The position numbers were made by a program, and so were the translations under genes. Positions 1 through 8,246 of a stretch of 64,000 nt of DNA are shown piece after piece. This DNA is from Cystobacter ferrugineus (lineage in GTDB: Bacteria > Myxococcota > Myxococcia > Myxococcales > Myxococcaceae): assembly GCF_001887355.1 (NCBI RefSeq), contig NZ_MPIN01000001.1, positions 248,001 to 312,000 of the forward strand, written 5' to 3'. The notes beneath the pieces are model-generated. The model saw only the letters and a program-made list of their open reading frames with translations. It did no database searches and was not told where the DNA came from. Each line of letters opens with the position of its first letter. The first letter of the stretch is position 1.

Positions 1-1
1 G

Positions 2-628
2 TGCGACGGCGAGACGACGCTCGAGGTCAAGGGAGTGAAGGATCCGGCGCGGATCGACAAGAAGCAGGCCCAGGCCATCTCCGACCAGCTCATGGCCGAG
101 TGGCTGCGCAAGAACCCCCAGGCGAACTGGGATCCGGTGCCTCCTCGCGTGGCCCTGGCCCAGCCGCAGCCTCCCACACCTCCGCCAGCCGCCAATGCGG
201 ACGTGAAGAAGCAGGGGGAGAGCGCCGCCTCGGACGCGGCCGGGGTCGCGAAGCAGAAGGGCGGAGAACAGGCGGGCCATACGTACGGAGCCTTCAGCGC
301 CCGGGACGAGGCCCTGTGGAAGGCCTCGGCCGAGCAGATGGTGAAGGAGGGGCACCGGGTGTTTCATGACTCCAAGGAGCTGGGCAGCACCGTGGCCATC
401 TCCTGTGACATGTGCCACCCGGACGCCGCGAACACGCACCCGGAGACCTATCCGAAGTACCAGGTGCAGCTTGGCCGCGTGGCGTTGCTGCGCGACATGG
501 TGAACTGGTGCATCGAGAATCCCGTGCGCGGCAAGCCGCTCGCCGAGGATGACCCGAGGATGAAGGCAATGGAGGCCTATATCCTCGCCCAGCGCAAGGG
601 CGTGAAGCTGGAGTACGGCAAGCACTGA
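2..628 (+). CDS. c-type cytochrome, C-terminal part (5' end outside window)
   Basis: The reading frame is open from the left edge, so only the last ~208 residues are visible. A single haem-binding CxxCH motif (CDMCH, about visible residue 136) follows a Pro/Ala-rich linker. The segment after it (LLRDMVNWCIENPVRGKPL) and the closing EAYILAQRKG resemble the C-terminal domain of SoxA/TsdA-type cytochromes, which handle thiosulfate or act as periplasmic electron carriers. The role is therefore probably periplasmic electron transfer; the substrate cannot be read from the fragment. A methionine codon lies at 35, but in-frame coding sequence continues upstream of it, so I treat the gene as truncated by the window edge. 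Family certain at the level of haem protein, subfamily uncertain. Confidence 0.7.
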   Translation, partial: CDGETTLEVKGVKDPARIDKKQAQAISDQLMAEWLRKNPQANWDPVPPRVALAQPQPPTPPPAANADVKKQGESAASDAAGVAKQKGGEQAGHTYGAFSARDEALWKASAEQMVKEGHRVFHDSKELGSTVAISCDMCHPDAANTHPETYPKYQVQLGRVALLRDMVNWCIENPVRGKPLAEDDPRMKAMEAYILAQRKGVKLEYGKH

Positions 629-896
629 GCGGCCAGGGGCATGCCGCCTCTTCGGGGGGGGACCGTTGCTTGGAACCGGCCCGGCCTGAAGTCCTTCACG
701 GACCTGTCCGGGCTGCCCACCCCTCTCGAGGTCATCTTCTGCGAACTGCTCGACTCCAAGAACGGAGGCCCCCTCGTGCGCAGGTGTGGGGGCGGAACGA
801 AGAGAAGAGCTCCATCCGGGTTGGTTGTTCGCTGAATGACAGAGACACAGCCGGTGTGCTCTCTCATCTCCAACCAACGGCGGTATCTTGGGATTC

Positions 897-1352
897 ATGA
901 AATCAGCGAACGGTGTTTTTGTTCTCTGGTTGTATGCATTCCTCGCGAGCATTCCGTGTGAGGCAAGTCCGCCACTGCATCCGGCTCAAACTGCCTTCGT
1001 GGACTGCAAGAACTCCATGGAGTGCTGCATCAAGAAGTTCCCCACGACCGCAGAGCAAAGCTGTGGGGCCTCGGCGGCGGATATCGCGAAGGTCCTCACC
1101 GCGGCTGAAGTTCTCCAGGAAGCTTCGAAGACCGTCACCTTGAAGGGGGTTGATGTACCCGAGCGCGGAGAGGAACGCGACGACGGAGAGGAACGTCCAG
1201 ATTGGAGGGAGTATTGCGTGGACCAATACACACGATGCGTCGACCTCAGCTGAACAGGCAACTGTTCCAACTGTCTCGACCGCTGCAAGGGGCAACGAGG
1301 AAAATGGCCCCAAGACTTGTGCAGTGCGCCCAAACCCACGCGTAGGCGGTAG
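897..1352 (+). pseudogene. Cys-rich polymorphic-toxin module (Sit-type), interrupted by in-frame TGA
   Basis: The start ATGAAATCAG gives a hydrophobic leader (residues 1-24, no canonical lipobox), then a Cys-rich domain beginning MECCIKKFPTTAEQSCGASA. This is the pattern I associate with C-terminal modules of myxobacterial SitA5-like polymorphic toxins. Translation stops at TGA 1251-1253 after CVDLS, but the same frame continues without a gap as TGNCSNCLDRCKGQRGKWP and ends at TAG 1350-1352. Family members usually carry a Trp-Thr-Gly-x-Cys stretch at this place, so the TGA sits exactly where TGG (Trp) is expected. I read this as a recent nonsense mutation; UGA readthrough is less likely. The partner DUSAM gene starts 8 bp later. 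An alternative ATG lies at 888. Toxin activity unknown. Confidence 0.6.
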
Positions 1353-1360
1353 AAGAAGCC

Positions 1361-2155
1361 ATGACCGACGAGGAGCGGCTTGTCTGGCGGCGATTCGAGC
1401 AACTGGAACAGCGGGTATTGGTGCAGGGCGAGGCGCTCGAGCTGAGTGACGAAACCCGCGCCTTGCTGAGCGGAGGCGCCCGACTCGTGGATCTCAGCCC
1501 CGAGGGTACGGAGGACTCCCTGCGTGGTGTCTCGACGGCGGCCACCCTCCTACGGGAGATCGGTCGTCGTATCCGGGACGGCTCCCTGCGCCTGGGGAAG
1601 GTGGATTCCCAGGTGGATGCCCTGCGCGACAAGGGCGACTTCGCTGGCGCGCGGAAGGTGCTCGAGGAGGCTCTCTCCGCCGAGGTCGTCCCCCACTATC
1701 GGGAGCAGCTCGAGATTCGGCTCGATTATCTGGCGACATTCGAGACGATCTTCCTGACCGGTCAGGTCGAACAGGACTTTCATCCGTGGGGGCAGATCCG
1801 AGCCCTGGCACTCCGGGTTCAGTGGGGCAAGACGCTGGAACTTCGCGATGACCTGCGTGACTTCCTGCGGCGGACCGCTCCGACCGTGGCCATAGGCGAG
1901 GCCGAAACAGAAGAGTCGCTCAGGACCGTGGAGGGCACCGAGGCACTCCTGGCGGTGATGTTGAAGCGCATGGACGACGGAAAGCAGCGGCTTTCACAAG
2001 CGCTCCACCAGGTGATTCGCTGCCAGGAGACGGGGGATCTCGACGGAGCACGTCATCAACTGCGAGCGGTGCTCGCCGTGGAGATTGTCCCGCAATACCG
2101 CCGCATGGCCGAGGAGAACCTGAGGCGCCTGAATGAGCTGCCCTCGGCGTCGTGA
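1361..2155 (+). CDS. DUSAM domain protein, probable immunity partner
   Basis: 264 residues, no signal peptide, strongly charged and helical. Two related segments near residues 83-125 (LRDKGDFAGARKVLEEAL) and 215-258 (CQETGDLDGARHQLRAVLA) each end with a VVPHYRE / IVPQYRR signature. This is the DUSAM (formerly DUF2379) repeat, known almost only from myxobacteria and often found next to secreted polymorphic toxins. It starts 8 bp after the broken Cys-rich toxin frame, so the two were probably co-transcribed as toxin and immunity protein. An immunity role is inferred from position; the domain has no established biochemical activity. The gene itself looks intact although its partner is interrupted, as expected if immunity to siblings is still under selection. 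Confidence 0.7.
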   Translation: MTDEERLVWRRFEQLEQRVLVQGEALELSDETRALLSGGARLVDLSPEGTEDSLRGVSTAATLLREIGRRIRDGSLRLGKVDSQVDALRDKGDFAGARKVLEEALSAEVVPHYREQLEIRLDYLATFETIFLTGQVEQDFHPWGQIRALALRVQWGKTLELRDDLRDFLRRTAPTVAIGEAETEESLRTVEGTEALLAVMLKRMDDGKQRLSQALHQVIRCQETGDLDGARHQLRAVLAVEIVPQYRRMAEENLRRLNELPSAS

Positions 2156-2255
2156 GCCTATAGGCGAAAACTTCGCTTCCGCGGCAGTGAGGCTCTCCGG
2201 GAGTGACGACGGCCCCGACGGCGCGGTGGGGAGACTCGAGCGCGAGTTGCAGCAG

Positions 2256-3053
2256 CTAAGCCAGCTCACGCAAGAACGACGCGACCACCTCTCCCAGGCG
2301 CTCGGGTTGGTCAAACGGAAGGCCGTGGGCGGCGTCCTGTACCTGTGCGATTCGCACGCGTGGGTTGAGGCTCCGCAGTTCCGTTGCCATCTCGAACGTG
2401 ACGACGGGACTGCTGTCCCCAATGACGAGTAGGATCGGGACGTCAATCGCGCTCACCACATCGCGATACTCGGGGTTGGGCGGCGTGAGAACGTCGAAGG
2501 CGCTCATGCGGGTTTTCAGTCTCGCCTCGGCAAGAAGCTCGACGATCTCGGGCGAGCGACGCGGGTGTCGGGCTCGGGCTTGTGCAACGAGGTCAGACTT
2601 GTGTAAGCCGAGGGCCCGGCGGTGTTGATCGGCGACGTCGCTGTCGCGCACCTCGCGTTGGCGCTCGGGGCTCAAGAACGTCGGGTCGACCAGGATGAGG
2701 CCGCGGAGGCCCCCCGCCCCTCGACTCGCCACCACCGCGGCGGTCATGCCGCCCATCGAGTGGCCAAGCAGAACCGGACGAGAGAGCCCCAGGCCGCGGA
2801 TGAGGCCCACGACATCGCTCGCGTGATCGTCGTACCGGTAGCCGTGGTGCGGCGCGCTCGAACCGCCGTGCCCTCTGGCGTCGGGCATGACGACGTCGAA
2901 TTCACCCTCGAGCACGCGCGCCAAGGGAGTCCAGCAGGCGCCGTTCCCGGTCAATCCATGGAGCAGAACGACGGGAGGGTTGGCGCCTTCGGTTCGGAGG
3001 TAGTGGATGTTGATGCCGTTCGCTTCGCAGACTCCACTCATCCAGGTCGTCAT
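2256..3053 (-). CDS. alpha/beta hydrolase
   Basis: 265 residues, cytoplasmic (no signal peptide). Classic alpha/beta hydrolase fold: oxyanion motif LLHGLTGN at 30-37, nucleophile elbow GHSMGG with Ser99, probable acid in VIGDSS (~213) and catalytic His in DAAHGLPFD (~242). This places it with the broad esterase/carboxylesterase group; substrate cannot be predicted. It lies convergent to the DUSAM gene, with ~100 bp between the two stops, and ~60 bp downstream of the pentapeptide-like gene on the same strand. It may be an unrelated insertion between two toxin/immunity pairs. Start ATGACGACCTGG chosen because the fold begins within 15 residues. Confidence 0.75.
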   Translation of the reverse strand: MTTWMSGVCEANGINIHYLRTEGANPPVVLLHGLTGNGACWTPLARVLEGEFDVVMPDARGHGGSSAPHHGYRYDDHASDVVGLIRGLGLSRPVLLGHSMGGMTAAVVASRGAGGLRGLILVDPTFLSPERQREVRDSDVADQHRRALGLHKSDLVAQARARHPRRSPEIVELLAEARLKTRMSAFDVLTPPNPEYRDVVSAIDVPILLVIGDSSPVVTFEMATELRSLNPRVRIAQVQDAAHGLPFDQPERLGEVVASFLRELA

Positions 3054-3113
3054 GGAACTGTTCCTGCCTGCCGCGGCTTCGTAAGTGAATCTCGCGACTT
3101 TGGCATGACGCAG

Positions 3114-3740
3114 TCAGTAGACGATGCAGTCGAACTGCGCAATGATCGCCCTGAACGCTTCCTCCGTGGTTTTGCGGCGCTTGGCGAGGGCCGGAGCGTA
3201 GAACGTCACGGCCATTGTGCGGGGAGGATCCCTGTACTGCCCCTCCACGATGATGGGACGAAAACCGCCCGGCCACTCGACGCTGTTGAGTTCGCGGGCC
3301 CGCCCAATGGGGTCCAGGATGGTGAAACAGGGCCACTTGGGGAAGCGGATGGTGGCGGGGTCACAGCCCATGATGCGGCAGCCATCCAGCCGGGCCTCGG
3401 TGAAGTCGCAGTCCTCGATGGAGCCGTGTCCTGCCCTCTCTGAGTAGTCAGGCCAGTGCCCGAAGTCGCAGCCCGACAAGTGCCCCTTGAAACGGCACCC
3501 CGTCAAGGAGGCGAACACCCACTGTTGGTGGTTCTTCAGCTCCTGCTTCACCTCGAAAATGCAGTCGATGAACCGAGTGCCTTCGTCGAAGAGCAGATTT
3601 CTGCCGGAGACCTTGAGGACCAGGGTGCAATTCCTGAAGGTGACGTTGGAGCCAAGGAAATAGAGCGACCCCTTGTCCGTCAGCTCTAGCCGCTCGTTTT
3701 CAATCTCTCGGTCCTCGTAGAAGACCTTGTTGTAAAGCAT
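3114..3740 (-). CDS. pentapeptide-like protein, probable immunity partner of the upstream toxin fragment
   Basis: 208 residues without signal or membrane segments. Residues ~30-135 contain a right-handed beta-helix-like series of short irregular repeats (FRNCTLVLKV, FIDCIFEV, LTGCRFKGHLSGCDFG, IEDCDFTEARLDGC), as in degenerate pentapeptide proteins. The C-terminal third (MAVTFYAPALAKRRKT) is unlike that. It begins 22 bp after the end of the toxin-like gene at 3763-4641 and on the same strand, which is the usual toxin-immunity order in myxobacterial Sit loci. The immunity role is inferred from this position. Specific family not recognised. Confidence 0.6.
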   Translation of the reverse strand: MLYNKVFYEDREIENERLELTDKGSLYFLGSNVTFRNCTLVLKVSGRNLLFDEGTRFIDCIFEVKQELKNHQQWVFASLTGCRFKGHLSGCDFGHWPDYSERAGHGSIEDCDFTEARLDGCRIMGCDPATIRFPKWPCFTILDPIGRARELNSVEWPGGFRPIIVEGQYRDPPRTMAVTFYAPALAKRRKTTEEAFRAIIAQFDCIVY

Positions 3741-3762
3741 CCGTCAGTCCTTCAGAAGGTGA

Positions 3763-4641
3763 TCATCCGGAAGAACTCGTCGGCCATGCGTCGGCCATGC
3801 GTCGGCCATGCCGCGCCAGGTTCGAGTCCGTGCCAGAGAGAATCTCGTACTTGTAGCCCCCCGGGACTTCCACATCGACCCCCTTGTTTCGGCTGAAGTT
3901 GTAGAGATGCTTGAACTGCTTGCTGACTTCGTCCTCCACGAAGCGTCCCCGAGCCTCTCGCTCGAGCAGTCGCGCCAGCCAGTATTCGCCCTCCTTCAGG
4001 GCCTCGTCGATGGCATCTCGCTCGTTGCGCGAGAGCCTGTGGGGTCCCCACTTCCTGGCGGCCTGGGTGACGGCCTCCTGGAGCATGTCCCCAACCTTGT
4101 CCTCGGCGGGAATGTCGGCGGCTGACTTTCCGCGGGGCAGGTGCCAGCGCTGCCCATCGCTGAGTTCCACCTGCCGGTTGCCGCCCCGGTGGCGAATGAC
4201 GGTTTCCGCGGAGCGGCCTCCAGGCGCCAGTCCCCTGCTACTGCCCTGCCCCTTCTTGAGCAGGACCACGGCCAGGGGGCCCTGGGGTGAAGTGGCCACC
4301 GTGTCCACCGCCTTGGCCAGGGCGCCCTCCGTCGCGAGCGCCGCTTCCGTCACCTCCAGGCGTCCCATGATAGCGGCGCCCCCCTGCGCCTCGAACTGCT
4401 TGCCGGCGAGGTTGAAGCTCGGAAGCGACTTCACCCGTGGCAGCACCTGCCCCAGCGTGTTCCCAGCGAGCGTGGCCACGGCGAGAATCATGGCCCGGGC
4501 CGCGTCCTCTCCCAGCACCTTGCCGAATTCCGCACCCGCCGCGCGCAACTCCTCGAAGGTGGTGGCGTGGTGCGCCGTGTCCGCCATGCGGGCCCAGCCA
4601 TCCATGAGGCCGTACATCGTCTGGAGGCCCAGGTAACCCAT
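3763..4641 (-). pseudogene. C-terminal part of a Sit-type polymorphic toxin, with shifted 3' end
   Basis: 292 residues starting MGYLGLQTMYGLMDGWARM. In complete myxobacterial Sit-type toxins this sequence lies in the middle of a longer lipoprotein, between the export region and the C-terminal effector. Here an in-frame stop lies shortly upstream and no lipoprotein leader is present, so the export half is missing. The rest contains the linker (EGALAKAVDTVATSPQGPLAVVLLKKG) and an effector domain of ~130 residues ending GYKYEILSGTDSNLARHGRRM. The final residues are disturbed: three tandem copies of an 11-bp unit (3779-3811) give DAWPTSSSG, whereas removal of one copy restores ADEFFRMITF, which I think is the ancestral end. 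Either a silent donor cassette or a pseudogene. Effector activity unknown. Confidence 0.6.
3779..3811. repeat. 11-bp tandem repeat, three copies, at toxin 3' end
   Basis: GTCGGCCATGC occurs three times head to tail without mismatch (3779-3789, 3790-3800, 3801-3811). The unit is not a multiple of three, so each gain or loss changes the reading frame of the last ~10 codons of the toxin gene on the minus strand. With two copies the minus-strand frame ends MADEFFRMITF and stop; with three it ends MADAWPTSSSG. Confidence 0.9.
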
Positions 4642-4743
4642 GCGGTAAAGGAGCTTTCCAGATGGAACTCTGTCCTTGCCCCACGGTACCGGTTAGCTCA
4701 TGAGTGGTCACCCCTCCTCCCCCTCCCCGATGGATACACACCG

Positions 4744-5673
4744 ATGAGCACCCGCCGTGAAACCGACGCCTTCAGCTTCCAGGTGATGCTCCTGCTGTGC
4801 GCCCTGTGGGGCCTTCAGCAGGTGGCCATCAAGCTGGCGGCCCAGGACGTGGCCCCCGTCCTCCAGGCGTCGCTGCGCTCGGGCATCGCGGCGCTGCTCG
4901 TGGGCCTGCTGATGACGTGGCGTGGAGGCTGGGAGGGCCTGCGCCAGGGCACCCTCCCAGGAGGGCTGCTCGCCGGCGTCCTCTTCGCCGTCGAGTTCCT
5001 CCTCGTCGCGTTGAGCCTCGGCTACACCAGCGCGGGGCACGTGGCGGTGTTCCTCTACACCGCGCCCGTCTTCTCCGCGCTGGGCCTGCACCTGTTGCTG
5101 CCGGGCGAGCGGCTGCGGCCCTTCCAGTGGCTGGGCATCGCGGTGTGCTTCACGGGCATCGCGGTGGCGTTCATCGGTGGCACGTCCTCGGCGCAACTGA
5201 ACGCGCGCACGCTGCTGGGGGACGCACTCGCCGTGGGAGCGGGGATGGCCTGGGGCGCGACCACGGTGGCGGTGCGTGCCTCGCGGCTCTCCGAGGCGCC
5301 CGCCAGCCTGACGCTCTTCTATCAGCTCGCCGTCGCCTTCGTGCTGCTGCTCGGCGTGGCGCTCGTCACGGGGCAGGCGGACCATGTCGCCCTGACGCCC
5401 ATCGCGGTGGGCAGCGTGTTGTTCCAGGGCGTCGGGGTGTCCTTCGCGAGCTACCTCGCCTGGTTCTGGTTGCTGCGCCGCTACCTCGCGTCGAACCTGG
5501 CGGTGTTCTCCTTCATGACGCCGCTGTTCGGCGTCACGTTGGGAGTGCTCATCCTCGACGAGCCCCTCACGATGAACTTCGTCCTGGGGGCGGTACTGGT
5601 GCTCGCGGGCATCGGGCTGGTCAGCGGAGCGGCATGGCTGCGCCGCCTGCCGAGACGCAGCCCGAGCCCGTAG
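4744..5673 (+). CDS. EamA/DMT-family transporter
   Basis: 309 residues with ten hydrophobic helices arranged as two EamA repeats (about 10-140 and 155-300). The N-terminal ALWGLQQVAIKLA and the C-terminal TPLFGVTLGVLILDEPLT are typical of drug/metabolite exporters of the inner membrane. Substrate unknown; relatives export amino acids or other metabolites. The ATG at 4744 (MSTRRETDAF) is chosen because the first helix starts about 10 residues later; the longer open frame upstream overlaps the divergent toxin fragment. No neighbour suggests a pathway. Confidence 0.8.
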   Translation: MSTRRETDAFSFQVMLLLCALWGLQQVAIKLAAQDVAPVLQASLRSGIAALLVGLLMTWRGGWEGLRQGTLPGGLLAGVLFAVEFLLVALSLGYTSAGHVAVFLYTAPVFSALGLHLLLPGERLRPFQWLGIAVCFTGIAVAFIGGTSSAQLNARTLLGDALAVGAGMAWGATTVAVRASRLSEAPASLTLFYQLAVAFVLLLGVALVTGQADHVALTPIAVGSVLFQGVGVSFASYLAWFWLLRRYLASNLAVFSFMTPLFGVTLGVLILDEPLTMNFVLGAVLVLAGIGLVSGAAWLRRLPRRSPSP

Positions 5674-5683
5674 GCCTTTCGAC

Positions 5684-5803
5684 TACTGCCACTGGTAGAC
5701 GCGCACCCAGTCGACTTCCATCGTCTGGGGCGTGTTGCGGCGTATTGCCCGAGTAGCCGGGGTCATGCAGGGCTCCCGAGACCCAGTCGCCGTAGCCCAC
5801 GTT
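5684..5803 (-). pseudogene. relic of a GH16-type glycosidase C-terminus
   Basis: On the minus strand the frame PQTMEVDWVRVYQWQ ends at a TAG (5684-5686); TMxVDWVRVYQ is the classical last strand of GH16 laminarinase-like enzymes. One frame over, immediately upstream, NVGYGDWVSGALHDPGY continues the expected preceding strand, so the two pieces join only through a one-base frameshift near 5735. A stop lies just before NVG. Only ~40 codons survive. Short match, so moderate confidence. Confidence 0.45.
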
Positions 5804-5947
5804 CTAAATGATTCTTCGAGAATGGCTGACGCATCGGGTCAACGTTGGTGAACTCAGGAGCTCCGGGCGGATGCACCATGGAGATCCAAACAGAGGGTCT
5901 TCCGTCAAGAATGGGGCAAACGCAGTATCCAACCGTGGGGGAGAGCC

Positions 5948-7309
5948 GTGCGACGCTTCGTCCAATCGTTCGTGGTGATGTCCGCTGTATTCGTCCTCGG
6001 GAGCCAGTCCGGCTGTGGGCGCTCCGATGAAAGTCTCGAGGACGGGCTCACGCCCGAGCAGCTCCAGGCGCGTTGGACCACCGAGCACGCGGGCCGTCCG
6101 GTCGGGCACGCGGCCTCCTTCGAGCTGTCCGGCAGCCCGCTGATCCTCACCACGGAGGGCACCGCGCGGGTCGATGCCCCCAGCACCCTGGTGACGGGGC
6201 CCATCTTCCCGGATGACGTGCACTACGTCTTCTTCTCCGAGGCCCAGGTCGGCGCGCAGACGGGAATGTTGGTGCTGGAGGGCAATCGGATCTCCCTCAC
6301 CGCGGGCACGCTGGGCAACGTGGCGCTCTCCAAGGCGACGACGCGCACGCACCGGGAGGACGGGAGCGCGGCACCCGCCGTCGAGCTGAAGACCCGGATG
6401 GACTCCGGCGTGAGCGATCCGGAAATCACGTTCCCGGAGGACTGGAGCCTGGCCAAGAAGGCGCTGTTCTTCTCCGATCCCGTGGCCATCCAGCCCAGTG
6501 GCCTGACCCTCTCCGGCTTCACCCGGGGCGTGCTGGTCACCCCGAGCGGCTCCACGGCGATCTCCGGAGGAAGCGTGACGGTGGACGCCGCGAAACACCT
6601 GTACTGGTACACCACCTCGTTCATCGAGAACCAGGCGAGCGTGATCGAGTCCCCCCGGTTCGCGCTCGGTGGCGCGCCCCAGGCCGGTGCGCTCGCGTCG
6701 TCGGAGCTGTCCTCGCCCCCACCGCTGCCCGGCGGGGTCGTGGGCGTGCAGGGCCGAGTGCTGCTGCAACCCGGGAGCGCCCGCAGCGAGGGCTCCTTCC
6801 AGCTCACCCAGGCCATGACGGAGTCGGGTCTGCTCATTCCGGCCGAGGTGGAGGTGGCCTTCGACAAGAAGAAGGCCCTCGAGGTCGCCCAGCACGGGCG
6901 TGAGCTGCTCACGGTCGTCTACCGGGAGAAGACGATGCGGGGAGACGCCGTGCTCGCCGATCTCCAGGTCACCGGCAGCGGCAAGGAGGCGGTGCGCGTC
7001 GCGCTCGACGAGCCGGAGACGATCGTCGGAGAGCTCTGGGAGGCGGTGGGCGATGCGGGGATCGTCGGCCCCGTCCTCGCCATTCCCATCGCCATCACCA
7101 CGCCCTTCCTCGCCATTGGCGAGTGGATCTCCTGCTTGTTCACCACCTGCCCCGTGGCCTATCCCCTCTGGATGAAGGCGGGCACCGTGTCGCGCTTCCA
7201 CGTCATCGTGCAGGGCAACCTGGCCCCGGGCACCTACGACGCCGAGGTGACGCTGACCGGCCGCAACTACGCCCCCATCACCATCCCCGTGCACTTCACC
7301 ATCGAGTAG
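5948..7309 (+). CDS. secreted lipoprotein of unknown function
   Basis: 453 residues from a GTG start. The first ~23 residues form a lipoprotein signal peptide ending SQSGC, so the mature protein is anchored through the Cys. The body is rich in beta-strand-like segments and contains a hydrophobic stretch near residues 370-400 (VGPVLAIPIAITTPFLAIG with two nearby Cys in SCLFTTC). The last ~50 residues (AGTVSRFHVIVQGNLAPGTY...AEVTLTG) resemble an Ig-like strand pattern. I do not recognise a family. Flanked by the GH16 relic and a reductase gene with no operon structure. Confidence 0.65.
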   Translation: MRRFVQSFVVMSAVFVLGSQSGCGRSDESLEDGLTPEQLQARWTTEHAGRPVGHAASFELSGSPLILTTEGTARVDAPSTLVTGPIFPDDVHYVFFSEAQVGAQTGMLVLEGNRISLTAGTLGNVALSKATTRTHREDGSAAPAVELKTRMDSGVSDPEITFPEDWSLAKKALFFSDPVAIQPSGLTLSGFTRGVLVTPSGSTAISGGSVTVDAAKHLYWYTTSFIENQASVIESPRFALGGAPQAGALASSELSSPPPLPGGVVGVQGRVLLQPGSARSEGSFQLTQAMTESGLLIPAEVEVAFDKKKALEVAQHGRELLTVVYREKTMRGDAVLADLQVTGSGKEAVRVALDEPETIVGELWEAVGDAGIVGPVLAIPIAITTPFLAIGEWISCLFTTCPVAYPLWMKAGTVSRFHVIVQGNLAPGTYDAEVTLTGRNYAPITIPVHFTIE

Positions 7310-7400
7310 GTCCCCTGCCCGCCTGCCCTCTCCAGTGGACAGGTCCGTGAGGTGAGTCAAGCTACTCATGAGCCACGGAGTGCCACCCAAGGAGCCGCCC

Positions 7401-8228
7401 ATGGAACTGAACCTCCAGTCCACCGTGATGTTGAACAACGGCGTCGAGATTCCCCGGTTGGGGCTCGGTGTCTACCTCGCGGCCCGCGGCGAGGAGACGC
7501 GCCAGGCGGTACGGTCAGCGCTCGTGGCGGGCTACCGGCACATCGACACGGCGCGCGTCTATGCCAACGAGCGGGACGTGGGCGCCGCGGTGCGCGAGAG
7601 CGGTCTGCCCCGCGAGGACGTCTTCATCACCACCAAGCTGTGGAACTCGGATCAGGGCTACGACTCCGCGCTGAAGGCCTGTGAGCGGAGCTTGAAGGAG
7701 CTGGGCCTGGAGTACGTGGACCTGTACCTCATCCACTGGCCGGTGCCGGGCCGGCGGTTGGACTCGTGGCGGGCCCTGGAGACGCTGCTGCGGGACGGAC
7801 GGTGCCGCGCCATCGGGGTGAGCAACTTCATGGAGCACCACCTCGACGAGCTGCTCGCGCGCGCCCAGGTGGTGCCCGCCGTCAACCAGGTGGAGCAGCA
7901 CCCCTTCCTCTACCAGCCCTCGCTCCTGCGCCACTGCGCGGACAAGGGCATCGCGGTGGAGGCCTACAGCCCCCTCACCAAGGGCTTGCGGCTCACGGAT
8001 CCCCGCGTCGTGGAGGTGGCGCGCCGGCATGGCAGGTCCGCCGCGCAGGTCCTCATCCGCTGGTGCCTCCAGCACGACATGATCGTCATCCCCAAGTCCA
8101 CCCACGCGGCCCGCATCCGCGAGAACGCCACCGTCCATGATTTCGCGCTGTCCCCCGAGGACATGCGCCAGCTCGATGGGCTGAATGAAGACCTGTACAC
8201 CGGCTGGGATCCCCGCGAGGTGCCCTGA
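7401..8228 (+). CDS. aldo/keto reductase
   Basis: 275 residues, cytoplasmic. NADPH-dependent reduction of aldehydes/ketones (AKR5-like, as 2,5-diketo-D-gluconate reductase A or glyoxal reductase). The catalytic tetrad is visible: Asp49 and Tyr54 in HIDTARVYANE, Lys79 in FITTKLWN, His112 in LIHWPVPG. The C-terminal cofactor part carries IPKSTHAARIRENATV. The ATG at 7401 is chosen because AAGGAG lies 10 bp upstream and the homologous fold begins at once; an in-frame ATG at 7368 would add 11 poorly conserved residues. Monocistronic; convergent with the LysR gene 18 bp downstream. Confidence 0.88.
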   Translation: MELNLQSTVMLNNGVEIPRLGLGVYLAARGEETRQAVRSALVAGYRHIDTARVYANERDVGAAVRESGLPREDVFITTKLWNSDQGYDSALKACERSLKELGLEYVDLYLIHWPVPGRRLDSWRALETLLRDGRCRAIGVSNFMEHHLDELLARAQVVPAVNQVEQHPFLYQPSLLRHCADKGIAVEAYSPLTKGLRLTDPRVVEVARRHGRSAAQVLIRWCLQHDMIVIPKSTHAARIRENATVHDFALSPEDMRQLDGLNEDLYTGWDPREVP

Positions 8229-8246
8229 CACCGGGCACCGGGTGCG

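Noticed and set aside
5804-7438. Minus-strand frame opposite the 5948-7309 lipoprotein
   Set aside because: Low-complexity and without homology; the plus strand has a lipobox and a ribosome-bound start.
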